A stretch of DNA of 64,000 nucleotides from Beijerinckiaceae bacterium (GCA_024304885.1 JALJOM010000003.1:964110-1028109); one strand, 5' to 3'; counted from the stretch's first letter, positions 20,170 to 29,264 are shown. The notes: a model not told the origin generated them from the sequence alone. Numbers and translations are program-made.

Positions 20170-22530
20170 GTGGCCGATATTTTCATCAGCTATACTTCGG
20201 CCGATCGCGACTGGGCCTTCTGGATCGGGCACGAGCTCGAGGACCTCGGGCATGTCCCCCACGTGCATGACTGGGAGGTTTCCGGCGGCGAAAACATCAT
20301 GGCTTGGATGGAGCAGCGGCACGATGCTGCCGATCATGTCCTCTGCGTCGTATCGGCTTCGTACCTCGGAGCGGCTTATTCGGACCTGGAACGCCAAGCC
20401 GCGCAATGGGCTGCTGCGAAAGGGCGGTCGAGGTTCGCGCTACCTGTCTTTATCGAGCCGTGCGAGGCTCCGACTTTGTTCGCATCGCTGAAACGCTGTG
20501 ACCTGCATGGGATCGACGAGGCCGAGGCACGAGAGAAGCTGAAAGCATTCCTCGAGCCTGCCAAGAAGCCGCCGCGGGGGACATTTCCCGGAGGCAAGCG
20601 ACCATCGGTTACGCCGGTTCCTCCTGCGCCAGCGCCATCGTTTCCGGGGAGGCGGAAGCGGCGGAACCTGCCCTTCGGCTCGATCGGAGACCTGTTCAAG
20701 GGCCGTGATGCGACCCTCGACCAGGTTCACGAGGCTCTGGCGAAAAGCGGGGACGGGCGCGCGGTCGCGCTCTACGGGCTCGGCGGGGTCGGCAAGACAC
20801 GGCTCGCAGTCGAGTATGCGCTGGCCCACGAGGCCGAGCATGCGGCGCTGCTCTTCGTCTCGGCCGAGTCGCCGACACAGCTCGACTCGGGTCTCGCGGC
20901 GCTCGCGGGGCAAGATAGTCTCGAACTCCCCGAGAAGGATGCGAGCGACGACAAGATCAAGATCGACGCCGTGATCCGCTGGCTCGCGGACAATCCGGGC
21001 TGGCTCTTGATCCTCGATAACGTGGATGACGAGCAAGCGGCGGCTGCCGTCGAGGCTCGCGTCGGCCAGCTCGCGGGTGGCGAGGTGCTCGTCACCGGAC
21101 GCGCGTGGGATTTTTCACCGTCAATAGAAGCGATCTCTATCGACGTCCTCAAGGAGGAGGATGCGGCGCGCTTTCTGATCGAAAGAACAAAGAAGCGCGA
21201 GACGTCGCCGAACGACGAGGCGTTGGCGCATGAGCTTGCGCGGGAGCTCGGCGGCCTCGCGCTTGCCCTCGCCCAGGCCGGCGCCTATATCGACAAGCAG
21301 CGCACGAGCATCGCGCGCTATTTGAAGCTCTGGCGCGAGACGCGCGAGAAGCTTCTCCAATGGTTCAAGCCGCGTCTCGTCGGAACCCACCGCGATAAGA
21401 GCCTCGCGACGACGTGGGTCACTTCAGTCGAGAAGCTGACGCCCGAGGGGCGGCGTCTGTTGGAACTCTGCGCCTTTCTCGATCCCGCGCCGATCCCGAA
21501 GTTCTTTTTGGATGTGCCATTGCCCGCGTCCTTCGAGACGGCCCCTTCGGGGCCTCCTCAGGACGAGGGCACCAACCCTAACGGCCCTCATCCTGAGGAG
21601 GTGCGAAGCACGGTCTCGAAGGATGAGGAGATCGCCAAGCCGCCGTCTCGAAGCACGAGGGCCACACCCACGAGCTTCGACGCCCACGAAGCCCTGGCCG
21701 ATCTCTATGCTTTTTCTCTGGCCTCGCCCGCCGAAGTTTCGGACGGCAAGACGACAACGGCGGGCTTCACGATCCATCGCTTGGTGCAGGATTTCACGCG
21801 AAGCGGGATGACTGACGAGCGCCAGCGCGTGGCGCTGCAGGATGCGCTCGGCTGGGTGAATGCGGCATTCGTTGGCCATCCATCCGACGTGCGCACTTGG
21901 CCGTGTCTCGATCCACTCGCGCCACACGCGCTGGCGGTAGCCCAATGTGGAGATAATGCAGGGATCGGAGAGCCGAGTGGTCAGCTCTACGCGAAACTCG
22001 GAGTTCTGTACTCAGCCAAAGCTCGTCACACAGAGGAAGAGCGGTTGAAGCGCCGAGCGGTGGTGTTGGGCGAAGAATATATCGGGCCGGACCATCCCGA
22101 AGTCGCAGTGCGCCTCAACAATCTCGCTGAATTGCTCCGCATCACGAACCGCCTCGCCGAGGCCGAGCCTTTGATGCGCCGCGCGCTCACGATCGATGAG
22201 GCGAGCTACGGGCCGGATCATCCCGAGGTCGCTACCGATCTCAACAATCTCGCCAGTTTGCTCCAGGTGACCAACCGCCTCGCCGAGGCCGAGCCATTGA
22301 TGCGCCGCACGCTCGCCATCGTCGAGGTGAGCTACGGACCGGATCATCCGAAGGTTTCGGTCTGCCTCAACAATCTCGCCCTATTGCTCGAGGACACGAA
22401 CCGCCTCGCCGAGGCCGAGCCTTTGATGCGCCGCGCGCTCGCCATTCTCGCGAATAGCTACGACCCTGACCATCCACACACGATGATGGCTCGCGCCAAC
22501 CTCGCGCGCATGACACCACAGGCCAAATAG
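20170..22530 (+). CDS. TIR / NB-ARC / TPR (NLR-like STAND) protein
   Basis: 786 residues in three parts. Residues 1-130 form a TIR domain: MADIFISYTSADRDWAFWIG start, BB-loop-like WEVSGGENIM, and ASYLGAAYSDLE, where E74 occupies the position of the catalytic Glu of NAD-cleaving TIRs. A proline-rich linker leads to an NB-ARC ATPase: Walker A YGLGGVGKTRLA (near 201-212), Walker B LLILDNVDD (278-286), GGLALALAQAG (near 361) and an MHD-like FTIHRLVQDF (near 532-541). Residues 605-786 hold TPRs of the kinesin-light-chain type with LNNLA and RLAEAEPLMRRAL repeated every 42 residues. Bacterial proteins of this plan are suspected or proven antiphage sensors whose TIR depletes NAD+; that role is inferred here. 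Residues about 455-496 come from an inserted palindromic element. The gene opposes ntrY and ntrC. Confidence 0.88.
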   Translation: MADIFISYTSADRDWAFWIGHELEDLGHVPHVHDWEVSGGENIMAWMEQRHDAADHVLCVVSASYLGAAYSDLERQAAQWAAAKGRSRFALPVFIEPCEAPTLFASLKRCDLHGIDEAEAREKLKAFLEPAKKPPRGTFPGGKRPSVTPVPPAPAPSFPGRRKRRNLPFGSIGDLFKGRDATLDQVHEALAKSGDGRAVALYGLGGVGKTRLAVEYALAHEAEHAALLFVSAESPTQLDSGLAALAGQDSLELPEKDASDDKIKIDAVIRWLADNPGWLLILDNVDDEQAAAAVEARVGQLAGGEVLVTGRAWDFSPSIEAISIDVLKEEDAARFLIERTKKRETSPNDEALAHELARELGGLALALAQAGAYIDKQRTSIARYLKLWRETREKLLQWFKPRLVGTHRDKSLATTWVTSVEKLTPEGRRLLELCAFLDPAPIPKFFLDVPLPASFETAPSGPPQDEGTNPNGPHPEEVRSTVSKDEEIAKPPSRSTRATPTSFDAHEALADLYAFSLASPAEVSDGKTTTAGFTIHRLVQDFTRSGMTDERQRVALQDALGWVNAAFVGHPSDVRTWPCLDPLAPHALAVAQCGDNAGIGEPSGQLYAKLGVLYSAKARHTEEERLKRRAVVLGEEYIGPDHPEVAVRLNNLAELLRITNRLAEAEPLMRRALTIDEASYGPDHPEVATDLNNLASLLQVTNRLAEAEPLMRRTLAIVEVSYGPDHPKVSVCLNNLALLLEDTNRLAEAEPLMRRALAILANSYDPDHPHTMMARANLARMTPQAK
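21532..21620. repeat. Palindromic dispersed element inserted in frame in the NLR-like gene
   Basis: Outer arms TTCGAGAC (21532-21539) and GTCTCGAA (21613-21620) enclose an 18-base inner inverted repeat, CCTCCTCAGGACGAGGGC (21553-21570) and its partner 21584-21601, with one mismatch. A second partial copy of the right end follows at about 21653-21666. The reading frame stays open and encodes a low-complexity, charged stretch including NPNGPHPEEVRSTVSKDEE between the NB-ARC and MHD-like regions. From general knowledge, similar 'CCTCATCCTGAGGAG' palindromes are abundant between genes in Bradyrhizobium-like genomes. Confidence 0.8.
22078..22510 (+). repeat. 126-bp tandem DNA repeat encoding three TPRs
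   Basis: The segment around CTCGCCGAGGCCGAGCC recurs at exactly 126-bp spacing (GGCCGAGCC at 22161, 22287 and 22413). Each unit encodes one 42-residue TPR containing GPDHP, LNNLA and LAEAEPLMRR. The units are close to identical at DNA level over more than 30 bases, so the array is recent or kept uniform by recombination. Confidence 0.85.
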
Positions 22531-22606
22531 CGCTCCTCAACGCGGCTGTGAGGCGGCTGCGATTCACACCAAGTCTCGGGGATCATAAGCGCTCGGCTTT
22601 GGCAGC

Positions 22607-22684
22607 GTCATGGCCGGGCTTCGACCCGGCCATCCAGGCGTGAAGTGAGGTGCTTGGATGCCCGGCTCGATGCCGGGCACGACG
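22607..22684. repeat. REPIN-like pair of inverted REP hairpins upstream of the GIY-YIG gene
   Basis: Hairpin 1 (22607-22635) has the arms CATGGCCGGG and CCCGGCCATC; hairpin 2 (22656-22684) has GATGCCCGGC and GCCGGGCA. Hairpin 2 is in the opposite orientation to hairpin 1 (outer ends GTCATGG... and ...GCACGACG, both inner ends carrying a GGATG/CATCC block), separated by 20 bases. That is the organisation of a REP doublet (REPIN). The nearest ATG of the nuclease ORF (22658) lies inside hairpin 2. Confidence 0.75.
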
Positions 22685-23017
22685 GTAAGAGTCGTGGACT
22701 ACGAGGCTTGGTATCTGGGTGCTTTTCGTGAAGGCGGATTCGTCTACATTATGTCGAACAAGCGCGACGGCACGCTCTACATTGGAGTAACGAGCAACCT
22801 GTCGCGCCGTGTCTGGGAACATCGTGAAGGCGTCGTCGATGGTTTCACCAAGCGCTATTGCCTGAAACGTCTCGTGTATTACGAACCCTACGATGACATT
22901 CGCAATGCTTTGCAGTGCGAGAAAAACATGAAGCATTGGCCGCGCATCTGGAAGCTCGCGCTGATCCACGAGGCCAATCCTGAGTGGGTGGACCTGTACG
23001 AGCGGTTGAATGCGTAG
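22658..23017 (+). CDS. GIY-YIG nuclease-domain protein (119 aa)
   Basis: The domain begins GFVYIMSNKRDG and continues LYIGVTSNLSRRVWEH, which supplies the two GIY/YIG tyrosines and the conserved Arg. The helix with the metal-binding Glu is in LVYYEPYDDIRNALQCEKNM, and the protein ends NPEWVDLYERL as in stand-alone UPF0213/YhbQ-like members. These single-domain proteins are presumed metal-dependent DNA endonucleases; substrates are mostly unknown. ATG 22658 lies within a REP hairpin; GTG 22694 is an alternative, whereas the next ATG (22750) would remove the first catalytic Tyr. The gene is bounded by palindromes on both sides, 127 bases after the NLR-like gene on the same strand. Confidence 0.85.
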   Translation: MPGSMPGTTVRVVDYEAWYLGAFREGGFVYIMSNKRDGTLYIGVTSNLSRRVWEHREGVVDGFTKRYCLKRLVYYEPYDDIRNALQCEKNMKHWPRIWKLALIHEANPEWVDLYERLNA

Positions 23018-23044
23018 GATGTAACGCTTCCGACACGAGTGGTT

Positions 23045-23072
23045 GGATGGCCGGCTTGAGGCCGGCCATGAC
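23045..23072. repeat. REP hairpin downstream of the GIY-YIG gene
   Basis: GGATGGCCGGC and GGCCGGCCATGAC form a hairpin beginning 28 bases after the nuclease stop codon. Its reverse complement is nearly the same as the hairpin at 22607-22635, so the nuclease gene is bracketed by inverted copies of one asymmetric palindrome. Confidence 0.78.
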
Positions 23073-23145
23073 GTCGGCGTTGCTTCGGTGTCCTGGACCG
23101 CCGTGCTATCCCTTGATCGCGACGCTACAGGCCGGCTAACGCTCC

Positions 23146-24627
23146 CTACCGCGGCGAGCGCATGAGCCGGATGTCGAGGTCGCGGACCTTCTTGCGCAAT
23201 GTGTTGCGGTTGAGGCCCAACAATTCCGCGGCCTTGATCTGGTTACCGCGCGTCGCGGCGAGCGCAGCGGAAATCAACGGATATTCGAGCTCGCGCAGCA
23301 CACGATGGTAGAGACCCGGCGGGGGGAGCATGTCCCCATGACCTTGGAAGAGGTCGGCGAGATGGCGCTCCACGGCTGCAGATAGGCTCGTCCCGCGCTC
23401 GCCGTCCTTGCCGCGCCCTGCCGTCCCCACGGGAAGCGCCGATGCGAAGCCGGAGACGAGCGGAGGCTGTTCGTTCGCGAGCTCGGCCTCGATGAGCGGC
23501 ACCGTGATGGATTCTTGCGGATAGAGCGCGGCGAGCCGGCGCGTGAGGTTCTCGAGCTCGCGGATATTGCCCGGCCAGCGATAGTGCTTCATCCGCTCGA
23601 GTGCTTCCGGCTCGAGATGCTTCAGGGGCAGGCCCTCGCTCGCGGCGAGCATGAAGAAATGCTGGGCGAGATCGCCGATGTCCTCGGTGCGCTCGCGCAG
23701 CGGCGGCAGCCGGAGCGGCACGACATTCAGCCGGAAGAACAGGTCCTCGCGGAAGAGGCCCTGCGTGATCAGGTTGCGGAGATCCTTGTTGGTCGCGGCG
23801 ATGATCCGGACATTGGTCTTGATCGGGGTGCGGCCGCCGACGGTCGTATATTCGCTCTGCTGCAGCACGCGCAGGAGCCGAGTCTGCGCCTCCATCGGCA
23901 TGTCGCCGATCTCGTCGAGGAAGAGGGTGCCGCCTTCCGCCTGCTCGAAGCGCCCGGCCGAGCGCTGGTTCGCGCCGGTGAAGGCTCCTTTCTCGTGGCC
24001 GAACAGCTCGCTCTCGATGAGATCGCGCGGGATCGCCGCCATGTTGATCGCGACGAAGGGGCCTTTCTTGCGCTTGCCGTAATCGTGGAGCGCGCGGGCG
24101 ACCAGCTCCTTGCCGGTCCCGGATTCGCCGGTGATCATGACCGTGAGGTCGGTCTGCATGAGCCGCGCGAGCGCGCGGTAGATCTCCTGCATCGCCGGGG
24201 AGCGGCCGACGAGGGGCATGCCCTCGAGCTCGGCGCTCGGCTCGGCGCGGACGCGGTTCTTGGGCTCGCTCATCGCCCGCCCGACGATCGAGACGAGCTC
24301 GCGGAGGTCGAAGGGCTTCGGCAGGTAGTCGTAGGCGCCGCGCTCCGAGGCCTTGATCGCGGTCATGAACGTGTTCTGCGCGCTCATGACGATGATCGGC
24401 AGCTCGGGCCGGAGCTTCTTCATCTTCGGCAGGAGCTCGAACGCATTCTCGTCTGGCATCACGACGTCGGTGATGACGAGATCGCCGTCACCCGACTGGA
24501 CCCAGCGCCACAGCGTCGCGGCATTGCCGGTCGTGCGGACATCGTAGCCCGCGCGCGACAGGGCCTGGCTCAGCACGGTCCTGATCGCCGTGTCGTCGTC
24601 GGCAACGAGAATGTTTCCGTTCGCCAT
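23146..24627 (-). CDS. ntrC: NtrC nitrogen-regulation response regulator (sigma54 activator)
   Basis: 493 residues from ATG 24627, which has AGGAGG about 10 bases upstream; GTG 24630 directly before is possible. Receiver domain with phospho-acceptor Asp54 in [10 protein letters not shown] and K in LPKPF. The AAA+ domain is complete: Walker A GESGTGKE, sigma54-binding GAFTGA (in [12 protein letters not shown]) and Walker [11 protein letters not shown]. The C-terminal Fis-type HTH is [20 protein letters not shown]. Phosphorylated by NtrB, it activates sigma54 promoters of nitrogen-assimilation genes. Third gene of dusB-ntrB-ntrC. The next conserved genes ntrYX lie beyond a 3.1-kb opposite-strand insert. 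Confidence 0.97.
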   Translation of the reverse strand: MANGNILVADDDTAIRTVLSQALSRAGYDVRTTGNAATLWRWVQSGDGDLVITDVVMPDENAFELLPKMKKLRPELPIIVMSAQNTFMTAIKASERGAYDYLPKPFDLRELVSIVGRAMSEPKNRVRAEPSAELEGMPLVGRSPAMQEIYRALARLMQTDLTVMITGESGTGKELVARALHDYGKRKKGPFVAINMAAIPRDLIESELFGHEKGAFTGANQRSAGRFEQAEGGTLFLDEIGDMPMEAQTRLLRVLQQSEYTTVGGRTPIKTNVRIIAATNKDLRNLITQGLFREDLFFRLNVVPLRLPPLRERTEDIGDLAQHFFMLAASEGLPLKHLEPEALERMKHYRWPGNIRELENLTRRLAALYPQESITVPLIEAELANEQPPLVSGFASALPVGTAGRGKDGERGTSLSAAVERHLADLFQGHGDMLPPPGLYHRVLRELEYPLISAALAATRGNQIKAAELLGLNRNTLRKKVRDLDIRLMRSPR

Positions 24628-24728
24628 CACCTTGCACCTCCTGCGGGAAACATCCTCGCCGCGTTCGAGAGCCTGATCGTTTCAGCGGAAATCGCGCGCT
24701 CGTCGCGCTGCGGCACGACGCGCCGGCC

Positions 24729-25907
24729 TCAGCCGCGGGCGGCCCCGCGCCCGTCGCGCGGCGCATACATCGGCATGAGAATTCTGAACGTGGTTCGGCG
24801 CGGAAGGGATTCGCATTCGATCGTGCCCCCGTGGTCGCCGATGATCTTCGCGACCAAAGCAAGCCCCAGGCCAGTCCCTGCCGGTTTCGTGGTGATGAAC
24901 GGATCGAAGAGGTAGGGCATCATCTCCGTGTCCACGCCGAGCCCGTTGTCGCGCACGCAGAACTCTAGCGGCAGGCTGATCGGCACCGAGGACCCCGGTG
25001 CCTGGAGCCGGACGCCCGGACGAAAGGCGGAAGACAGCTCGATCTCGCCGTCCGAGCGCGTCTCCCCGATCGCTTCCGCGGCGTTCTTCACGAGGTTGAG
25101 GAAGACCTGGACGAGCTGGTCGCGGCTGCCGAGCACCGTCGGCAGCGAGGGATCGTAGTTTTCCACGAATCGGATGTGCCGGGCGAAGCCGGCCTGGGCC
25201 ACCTTCTTCACGTGGTCGAGGACGGCATGGACATTGACGCTTTCGCGCTCGACCGGACGTCCGTCGGAAAAGGCGCTCATCCGATCGACGAGCTTCACGA
25301 TCCGGTCGGTCTCCTCGCAGATGAGCTGGGTCAGCGCGCGGTCGGAATCCGTGGCTTCGGCCTCGAGCAGCTGCGCGGCGCCCCGGATCCCCGAGAGCGG
25401 GTTCTTGATCTCGTGCGCGAGCACCGAGGCCATGGCGGCGACCGAGCGCGCGGCGGCGCGATGGGTCAGCTGCCGGTCCATCTTCTCGGTGATCGAGCGC
25501 TCCTGCAGCATGACGACGACCCCGTCGCCGGCATTGGCGAGCGGCGACACGAAGATATCCACGCAGCGGTCGCCGGCGCCCTTCGGCAGGCCGATGTCCA
25601 CGCGATATTCGTTGATCGCGCCGCCGCCGGCCTCGACCTGGGCGACGAGGCTCTCGAGCGGGGAGCCCGGCAGGAAAAGCTCGCCGAGCCGGTGCTGCGC
25701 CAAAGCGGCCCGGCTCATGCCGAAGAAGGATTCCGCCGCCCCGTTGGCGTCGCCGATCCAGCCGTCGGGCCGAACCGAGATGACGGGATGGGGCAGGGCG
25801 TTCAGGATCTTGCCGGGGTCACCCATTCCCTCCGGCACGGACGCGACCGATGCGTTCCTGTCCTTGCCGAGCATGCGCCAAGACGACATTCCGGAGGTCA
25901 TCCTCAT
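24729..25907 (-). CDS. ntrB: NtrB nitrogen-regulation sensor kinase
   Basis: 392 residues, soluble, with no membrane segment. A PAS domain occupies about 30-135 ([20 protein letters not shown]). The transmitter has the H box [20 protein letters not shown] with H165, the N box [13 protein letters not shown] and the G boxes [10 protein letters not shown] and GTGLGLALV. NtrB phosphorylates or dephosphorylates NtrC under PII control. Its ATG overlaps the dusB stop (ATGA at 25904-25907), showing translational coupling, and ntrC follows after about 100 bases. Confidence 0.97.
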   Translation of the reverse strand: MRMTSGMSSWRMLGKDRNASVASVPEGMGDPGKILNALPHPVISVRPDGWIGDANGAAESFFGMSRAALAQHRLGELFLPGSPLESLVAQVEAGGGAINEYRVDIGLPKGAGDRCVDIFVSPLANAGDGVVVMLQERSITEKMDRQLTHRAAARSVAAMASVLAHEIKNPLSGIRGAAQLLEAEATDSDRALTQLICEETDRIVKLVDRMSAFSDGRPVERESVNVHAVLDHVKKVAQAGFARHIRFVENYDPSLPTVLGSRDQLVQVFLNLVKNAAEAIGETRSDGEIELSSAFRPGVRLQAPGSSVPISLPLEFCVRDNGLGVDTEMMPYLFDPFITTKPAGTGLGLALVAKIIGDHGGTIECESLPRRTTFRILMPMYAPRDGRGAARG

Positions 25908-26941
25908 GCCGCCTCCCGCAGGACATCGGTCTCGAAAATCGCGGCGAGCGTGGCCTTCACGATCCTCGGGTCCTCGCTCGTGACGAGACGCTGCCGCACG
26001 AGAGGGTGCACCGAGCCGCCGAGGCCTTGCGCATAGGCGGCGAGATGCTTGCGGGCGTGGCGCAGCCCATGGGCGACGCCATAGGTCTCGAGAAGGGTCT
26101 CGTAATGCTCCAGGGCAGCGTCCTTGCGGGCCGCGAGGGACGGCTCGGCGCGCGCGACCCCGGTAGCGAGAAAATGAGCGATATCGCCGACGAGCCAGGG
26201 CCGCCCGACGGCCGCGCGCCCGATCATGACCGCATCGGCGCCGGAGCGCGCGAGCATCATCGCGGCATCGGCGAGGCTCGTGCAGTCGCCATTGGCGACC
26301 ACGGGAAGGGACACCGCTCGCTTCACCACCCCGATCGCGTCCCAGCTCGCCCGCCCCTCGTAGAATTGGCAGCGGGTCCGGCCGTGCACCGTCAGCATGG
26401 CGATTCCTTCGGCCTCGGCGATTCGCGCGAGCTCGGGCGCATTTTGCGATGTCTCGTCCCAGCCGAGCCGCATCTTGAGCGTCACAGGAACGCGCACGGC
26501 GCCGATCGTCGCACGGACGAGCGCCGTGGCGCGGGGAAGGTCGCGCATCAGCTGCGCGCCGGCGAGGCCGCCGGTCACCTTCCTCGCCGGGCAGCCCATG
26601 TTGATGTCGATCATCGCGGCGCCGCAATCCTCGGCGATCCGGGCGGCCTCGGCCATGGCGAGCGGATCGCGCCCGGCGATCTGGACGACGTGAAGACCGA
26701 TCCCGGAACCCTCGGCTTTCAGCTTGCTCTCGAGGTCGCCGCGCGCGAGGAAGTCGGAGCCGATCATCTCGGACACGACGAGGGAGGCGCCGAACCGGCA
26801 GGCGAGCCGCCGCACGCCGAGGTCGGTGACCCCCGACATGGGGGCGAGGAAGGCTCGGCCGGGGATGCGGAGCGGTCCGACCGAAAGCCCAGTATCGGGC
26901 AGAGGAGTGGCACGAGCGTCGGGGTAAGCAATCATGCCCAT
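25904..26941 (-). CDS. dusB: tRNA-dihydrouridine synthase (DusB/NifR3)
   Basis: 345 residues. A TIM-barrel flavoenzyme that reduces uridine to dihydrouridine in tRNA. It has the FMN-site start [12 protein letters not shown], the catalytic-Cys motif [12 protein letters not shown], the RGRTRC-like [12 protein letters not shown] and the phosphate-binding VVANGDCTS. It is the first gene of the dusB(nifR3)-ntrB-ntrC operon conserved in Alphaproteobacteria, and it diverges from ispDF across a short AT-richer region that probably holds both promoters. Confidence 0.97.
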   Translation of the reverse strand: MGMIAYPDARATPLPDTGLSVGPLRIPGRAFLAPMSGVTDLGVRRLACRFGASLVVSEMIGSDFLARGDLESKLKAEGSGIGLHVVQIAGRDPLAMAEAARIAEDCGAAMIDINMGCPARKVTGGLAGAQLMRDLPRATALVRATIGAVRVPVTLKMRLGWDETSQNAPELARIAEAEGIAMLTVHGRTRCQFYEGRASWDAIGVVKRAVSLPVVANGDCTSLADAAMMLARSGADAVMIGRAAVGRPWLVGDIAHFLATGVARAEPSLAARKDAALEHYETLLETYGVAHGLRHARKHLAAYAQGLGGSVHPLVRQRLVTSEDPRIVKATLAAIFETDVLREAA

Positions 26942-27079
26942 ATCATAGCCAGATTGTGCAGCGCGGCAAGAGGGCTATGCTCAATTCGGCGTCAGGATCC
27001 TGGATAAAATGCCACCTTTCGCAAATCTCGGCCGGACCGACTTGCCGAAACTTTCTCCATTCTGGACGAACCCGAGGCC

Positions 27080-28273
27080 ATGACCGAGACAAACGACCTC
27101 GCGATCCTCGTCGTTGCCGCGGGAAGAGGCTCGCGGGCCGGAGACGGGTTGCCGAAGCAATATCGACCTTTGGCGGGTCGCACCTTGCTCGCCCATTGCT
27201 TGGCGTCGATACGCCGTGCCGCCCCTTTTGCCAAAATCCTTCCCGTGATCCACGAGGACGATCACGAGCTCTTCCGGCAGAGCCTGGCCGAGCTCGAGCC
27301 TGATGCCGCGGCCGGAATCGGCGCGCCGGCGCACGGCGGGGCGACACGGCAGGAAAGCGTGCGGGCAGGGCTCGAGGCTCTGAGCGCCGATCCGCCCGGC
27401 TTTGTCCTGATCCAGGACGCGGCGCGGCCCTTCGCGGGCGAGGCCTTGGTCGCCCGGGCCATAGACGCCGCACGAGCCTTCGGCGCCGCGGTCCCCGGGC
27501 TGGCGGTGACGGACACGATCAAGGCGGTCGACGGGTCCGGGAGGATCGAAGGCACACCCGAGCGCGCAGGGCTTCGCGCGGTGCAGACGCCTCAGGCCTT
27601 CCGCTTCGACTTGATTCTCTCGGCGCATCGCAGCGCCGCCACGGCGGGCCGGCAGGATCTCACCGACGATGCAGCGGTCGCCGAATGGGCCGGCCATCCC
27701 GTCCATGTCTTCGAGGGAGACCCCGGCAACATGAAGGTCACGACCCCACAAGATTTTTGCGTTGCGGAAACGCGGCTGCTCGGCGCGCTTCCCGACATTC
27801 GGATGGGGCAGGGCTTCGACGTCCATGCCTTCGGGCCGGGAGACCAAGTCGTTCTCGGCGGCGTGGCGATCAAGCACGATCACGGCCTCGCCGGCCATTC
27901 CGACGCCGACGTGCTCTCGCACGCGATCACCGATGCGCTGCTCGGCGCGCTCGCCGAAGGGGATATCGGCAGCCATTTCCCGCCCTCGGATCCGCAATGG
28001 AAAGGCGCGGCCTCGAAAATCTTCCTCGCTGCCGCGGCAAAGAAGGTTCGGGCGCGGGGCGGGATGATCGCCCATGTCGATGCGACCGTCATTTGCGAAA
28101 GGCCGAAGGTCGGGCCGCATCGCGACGCGATCCGGGAGAGCCTCGCCGCCATCCTCGGGATCTCGGTCGAGCGAGTCGCGGTCAAGGCGACGACGACGGA
28201 GCGGCTGGGCTTCACCGGCCGCGAGGAAGGGATCGCGGCGATGGCGGTGGCGACGGTGAGATTGCCCCTGTGA
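27080..28273 (+). CDS. ispDF: Bifunctional IspD/IspF of the MEP isoprenoid pathway
   Basis: 397 residues. The IspD half (1-225) makes CDP-methylerythritol and shows [19 protein letters not shown] and [11 protein letters not shown]. The IspF half (from about 233) makes the cyclodiphosphate and shows [33 protein letters not shown] with its zinc ligands, and [19 protein letters not shown]. Fusion of the two steps is the usual alphaproteobacterial form. It diverges from dusB and is followed by cinA 25 bases later. Confidence 0.97.
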   Translation: MTETNDLAILVVAAGRGSRAGDGLPKQYRPLAGRTLLAHCLASIRRAAPFAKILPVIHEDDHELFRQSLAELEPDAAAGIGAPAHGGATRQESVRAGLEALSADPPGFVLIQDAARPFAGEALVARAIDAARAFGAAVPGLAVTDTIKAVDGSGRIEGTPERAGLRAVQTPQAFRFDLILSAHRSAATAGRQDLTDDAAVAEWAGHPVHVFEGDPGNMKVTTPQDFCVAETRLLGALPDIRMGQGFDVHAFGPGDQVVLGGVAIKHDHGLAGHSDADVLSHAITDALLGALAEGDIGSHFPPSDPQWKGAASKIFLAAAAKKVRARGGMIAHVDATVICERPKVGPHRDAIRESLAAILGISVERVAVKATTTERLGFTGREEGIAAMAVATVRLPL

Positions 28274-28298
28274 GCGATCCCGTCGTGCGGAGAAGGTC

Positions 28299-28805
28299 AT
28301 GTTTCCTGACGATCTGCGGGCTCGGGCCGAACAGCTGGTCGCGCTCTATCGCGACAAAAGCTCGACGATTGCGGCGGCCGAATCCTGCACGGGCGGGTTG
28401 CTGGCCGGGCTGATCACGTCGGTCCCCGGCGCCTCGGACATTTTCGAGCGCGGCTTCGTCACCTATTCGAACGCGGCCAAGGTCGAATGCCTCGGGGTTT
28501 CCCGAAACCTCGTCGAACGGTTCGGAGCGGTGAGCGCCGAGGTCGCGGCGGCCATGGCGGAGGGCGCGCTCGGCCATTCACGGGCGGACATCGCGCTCTC
28601 CATCACCGGGATCGCCGGTCCCGGCGGTGGCTCGGCGCAGAAGCCCGTGGGCCTCGTCCATCTCGGGCTCGCGCGCCGGGGCGGGCAGGTCGTCACGGTG
28701 GAAAAACGCTTCGGAGACATCGGCCGCGATGCCGTCCGTGCGGCGGCGCTAGACGTCGCGCTCGAGCTTCTGCTCGAGGTGGCCGGCCGCGCCGCGGCGG
28801 GCTAG
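28299..28805 (+). CDS. cinA: CinA C-terminal-domain protein (nicotinamide-nucleotide amidase family)
   Basis: 168 residues, the stand-alone C-terminal domain rather than full CinA. It carries IAAAESCTGGLLAGLITSV with the catalytic Ser/Thr cluster, GFVTYSNAAKVECLGV and SITGIAGPGGGSAQKPVGLV. Members deamidate nicotinamide mononucleotide in NAD salvage (PncC activity). It is probably co-transcribed with ispDF. Its 3' end overlaps the convergent coq10-like gene by 57 bases. Confidence 0.92.
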   Translation: MFPDDLRARAEQLVALYRDKSSTIAAAESCTGGLLAGLITSVPGASDIFERGFVTYSNAAKVECLGVSRNLVERFGAVSAEVAAAMAEGALGHSRADIALSITGIAGPGGGSAQKPVGLVHLGLARRGGQVVTVEKRFGDIGRDAVRAAALDVALELLLEVAGRAAAG

Positions 28806-29264
28806 CCTTCTCGCGCGCCCGTAGACGAGATCGGCGCGCTTCTCGAAGGCGTCGACGAACTTGTGAAAGGCCACATCGAACATTTTGCCCATGAGCAGCC
28901 CGAGCATCTTGCTCCTGAACTCGTACTCGATGCGGAAATCGACGAGGCAGGCCGCGCCGCCCTCTATGTCCTGGAAGCTCCACCGGTTCTCGAGGTGATG
29001 GAACGGGCCGTCGATGTATTCGGTGAGGATTTTCAGCTTGTCCGGCTCGCAGATGACGCGGCTCGTGAAGGTCTCGCGAACCGCCTTGTAGCCGACCGCC
29101 ATATCGGCGACGAAAACGATCTTGCCTTCCGCCTCCTTGCGGCTGCGCACGCGCAAGCTTTCGCAAAGCGGCACAAACTCGGGGTAGGATTCGACATCGG
29201 CGACGAGCGCGAACATCTCGGCGGCGCTGTGGCGGATGCGGTGCTTGGTCTCGAAGGACGGCAT
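28749..29264 (-). CDS. COQ10/RatA-like START-domain protein
   Basis: 171 residues, a single START/SRPBCC domain beginning MPSFETKHRIRHSAAEMFAL, with VADVESYPEFVPLCESLRV and VDFRIEYEFRSKMLGLLMGKM. This is the COQ10/RatA family, thought to bind ubiquinone or other lipids. It is annotated either as a respiratory chain helper or, in E. coli, as toxin RatA; in an alphaproteobacterium next to lipA the COQ10-type role is more likely. The last 19 codons overlap convergent cinA. Confidence 0.9.
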   Translation of the reverse strand: MPSFETKHRIRHSAAEMFALVADVESYPEFVPLCESLRVRSRKEAEGKIVFVADMAVGYKAVRETFTSRVICEPDKLKILTEYIDGPFHHLENRWSFQDIEGGAACLVDFRIEYEFRSKMLGLLMGKMFDVAFHKFVDAFEKRADLVYGRARRLARRGAAGHLEQKLERDV

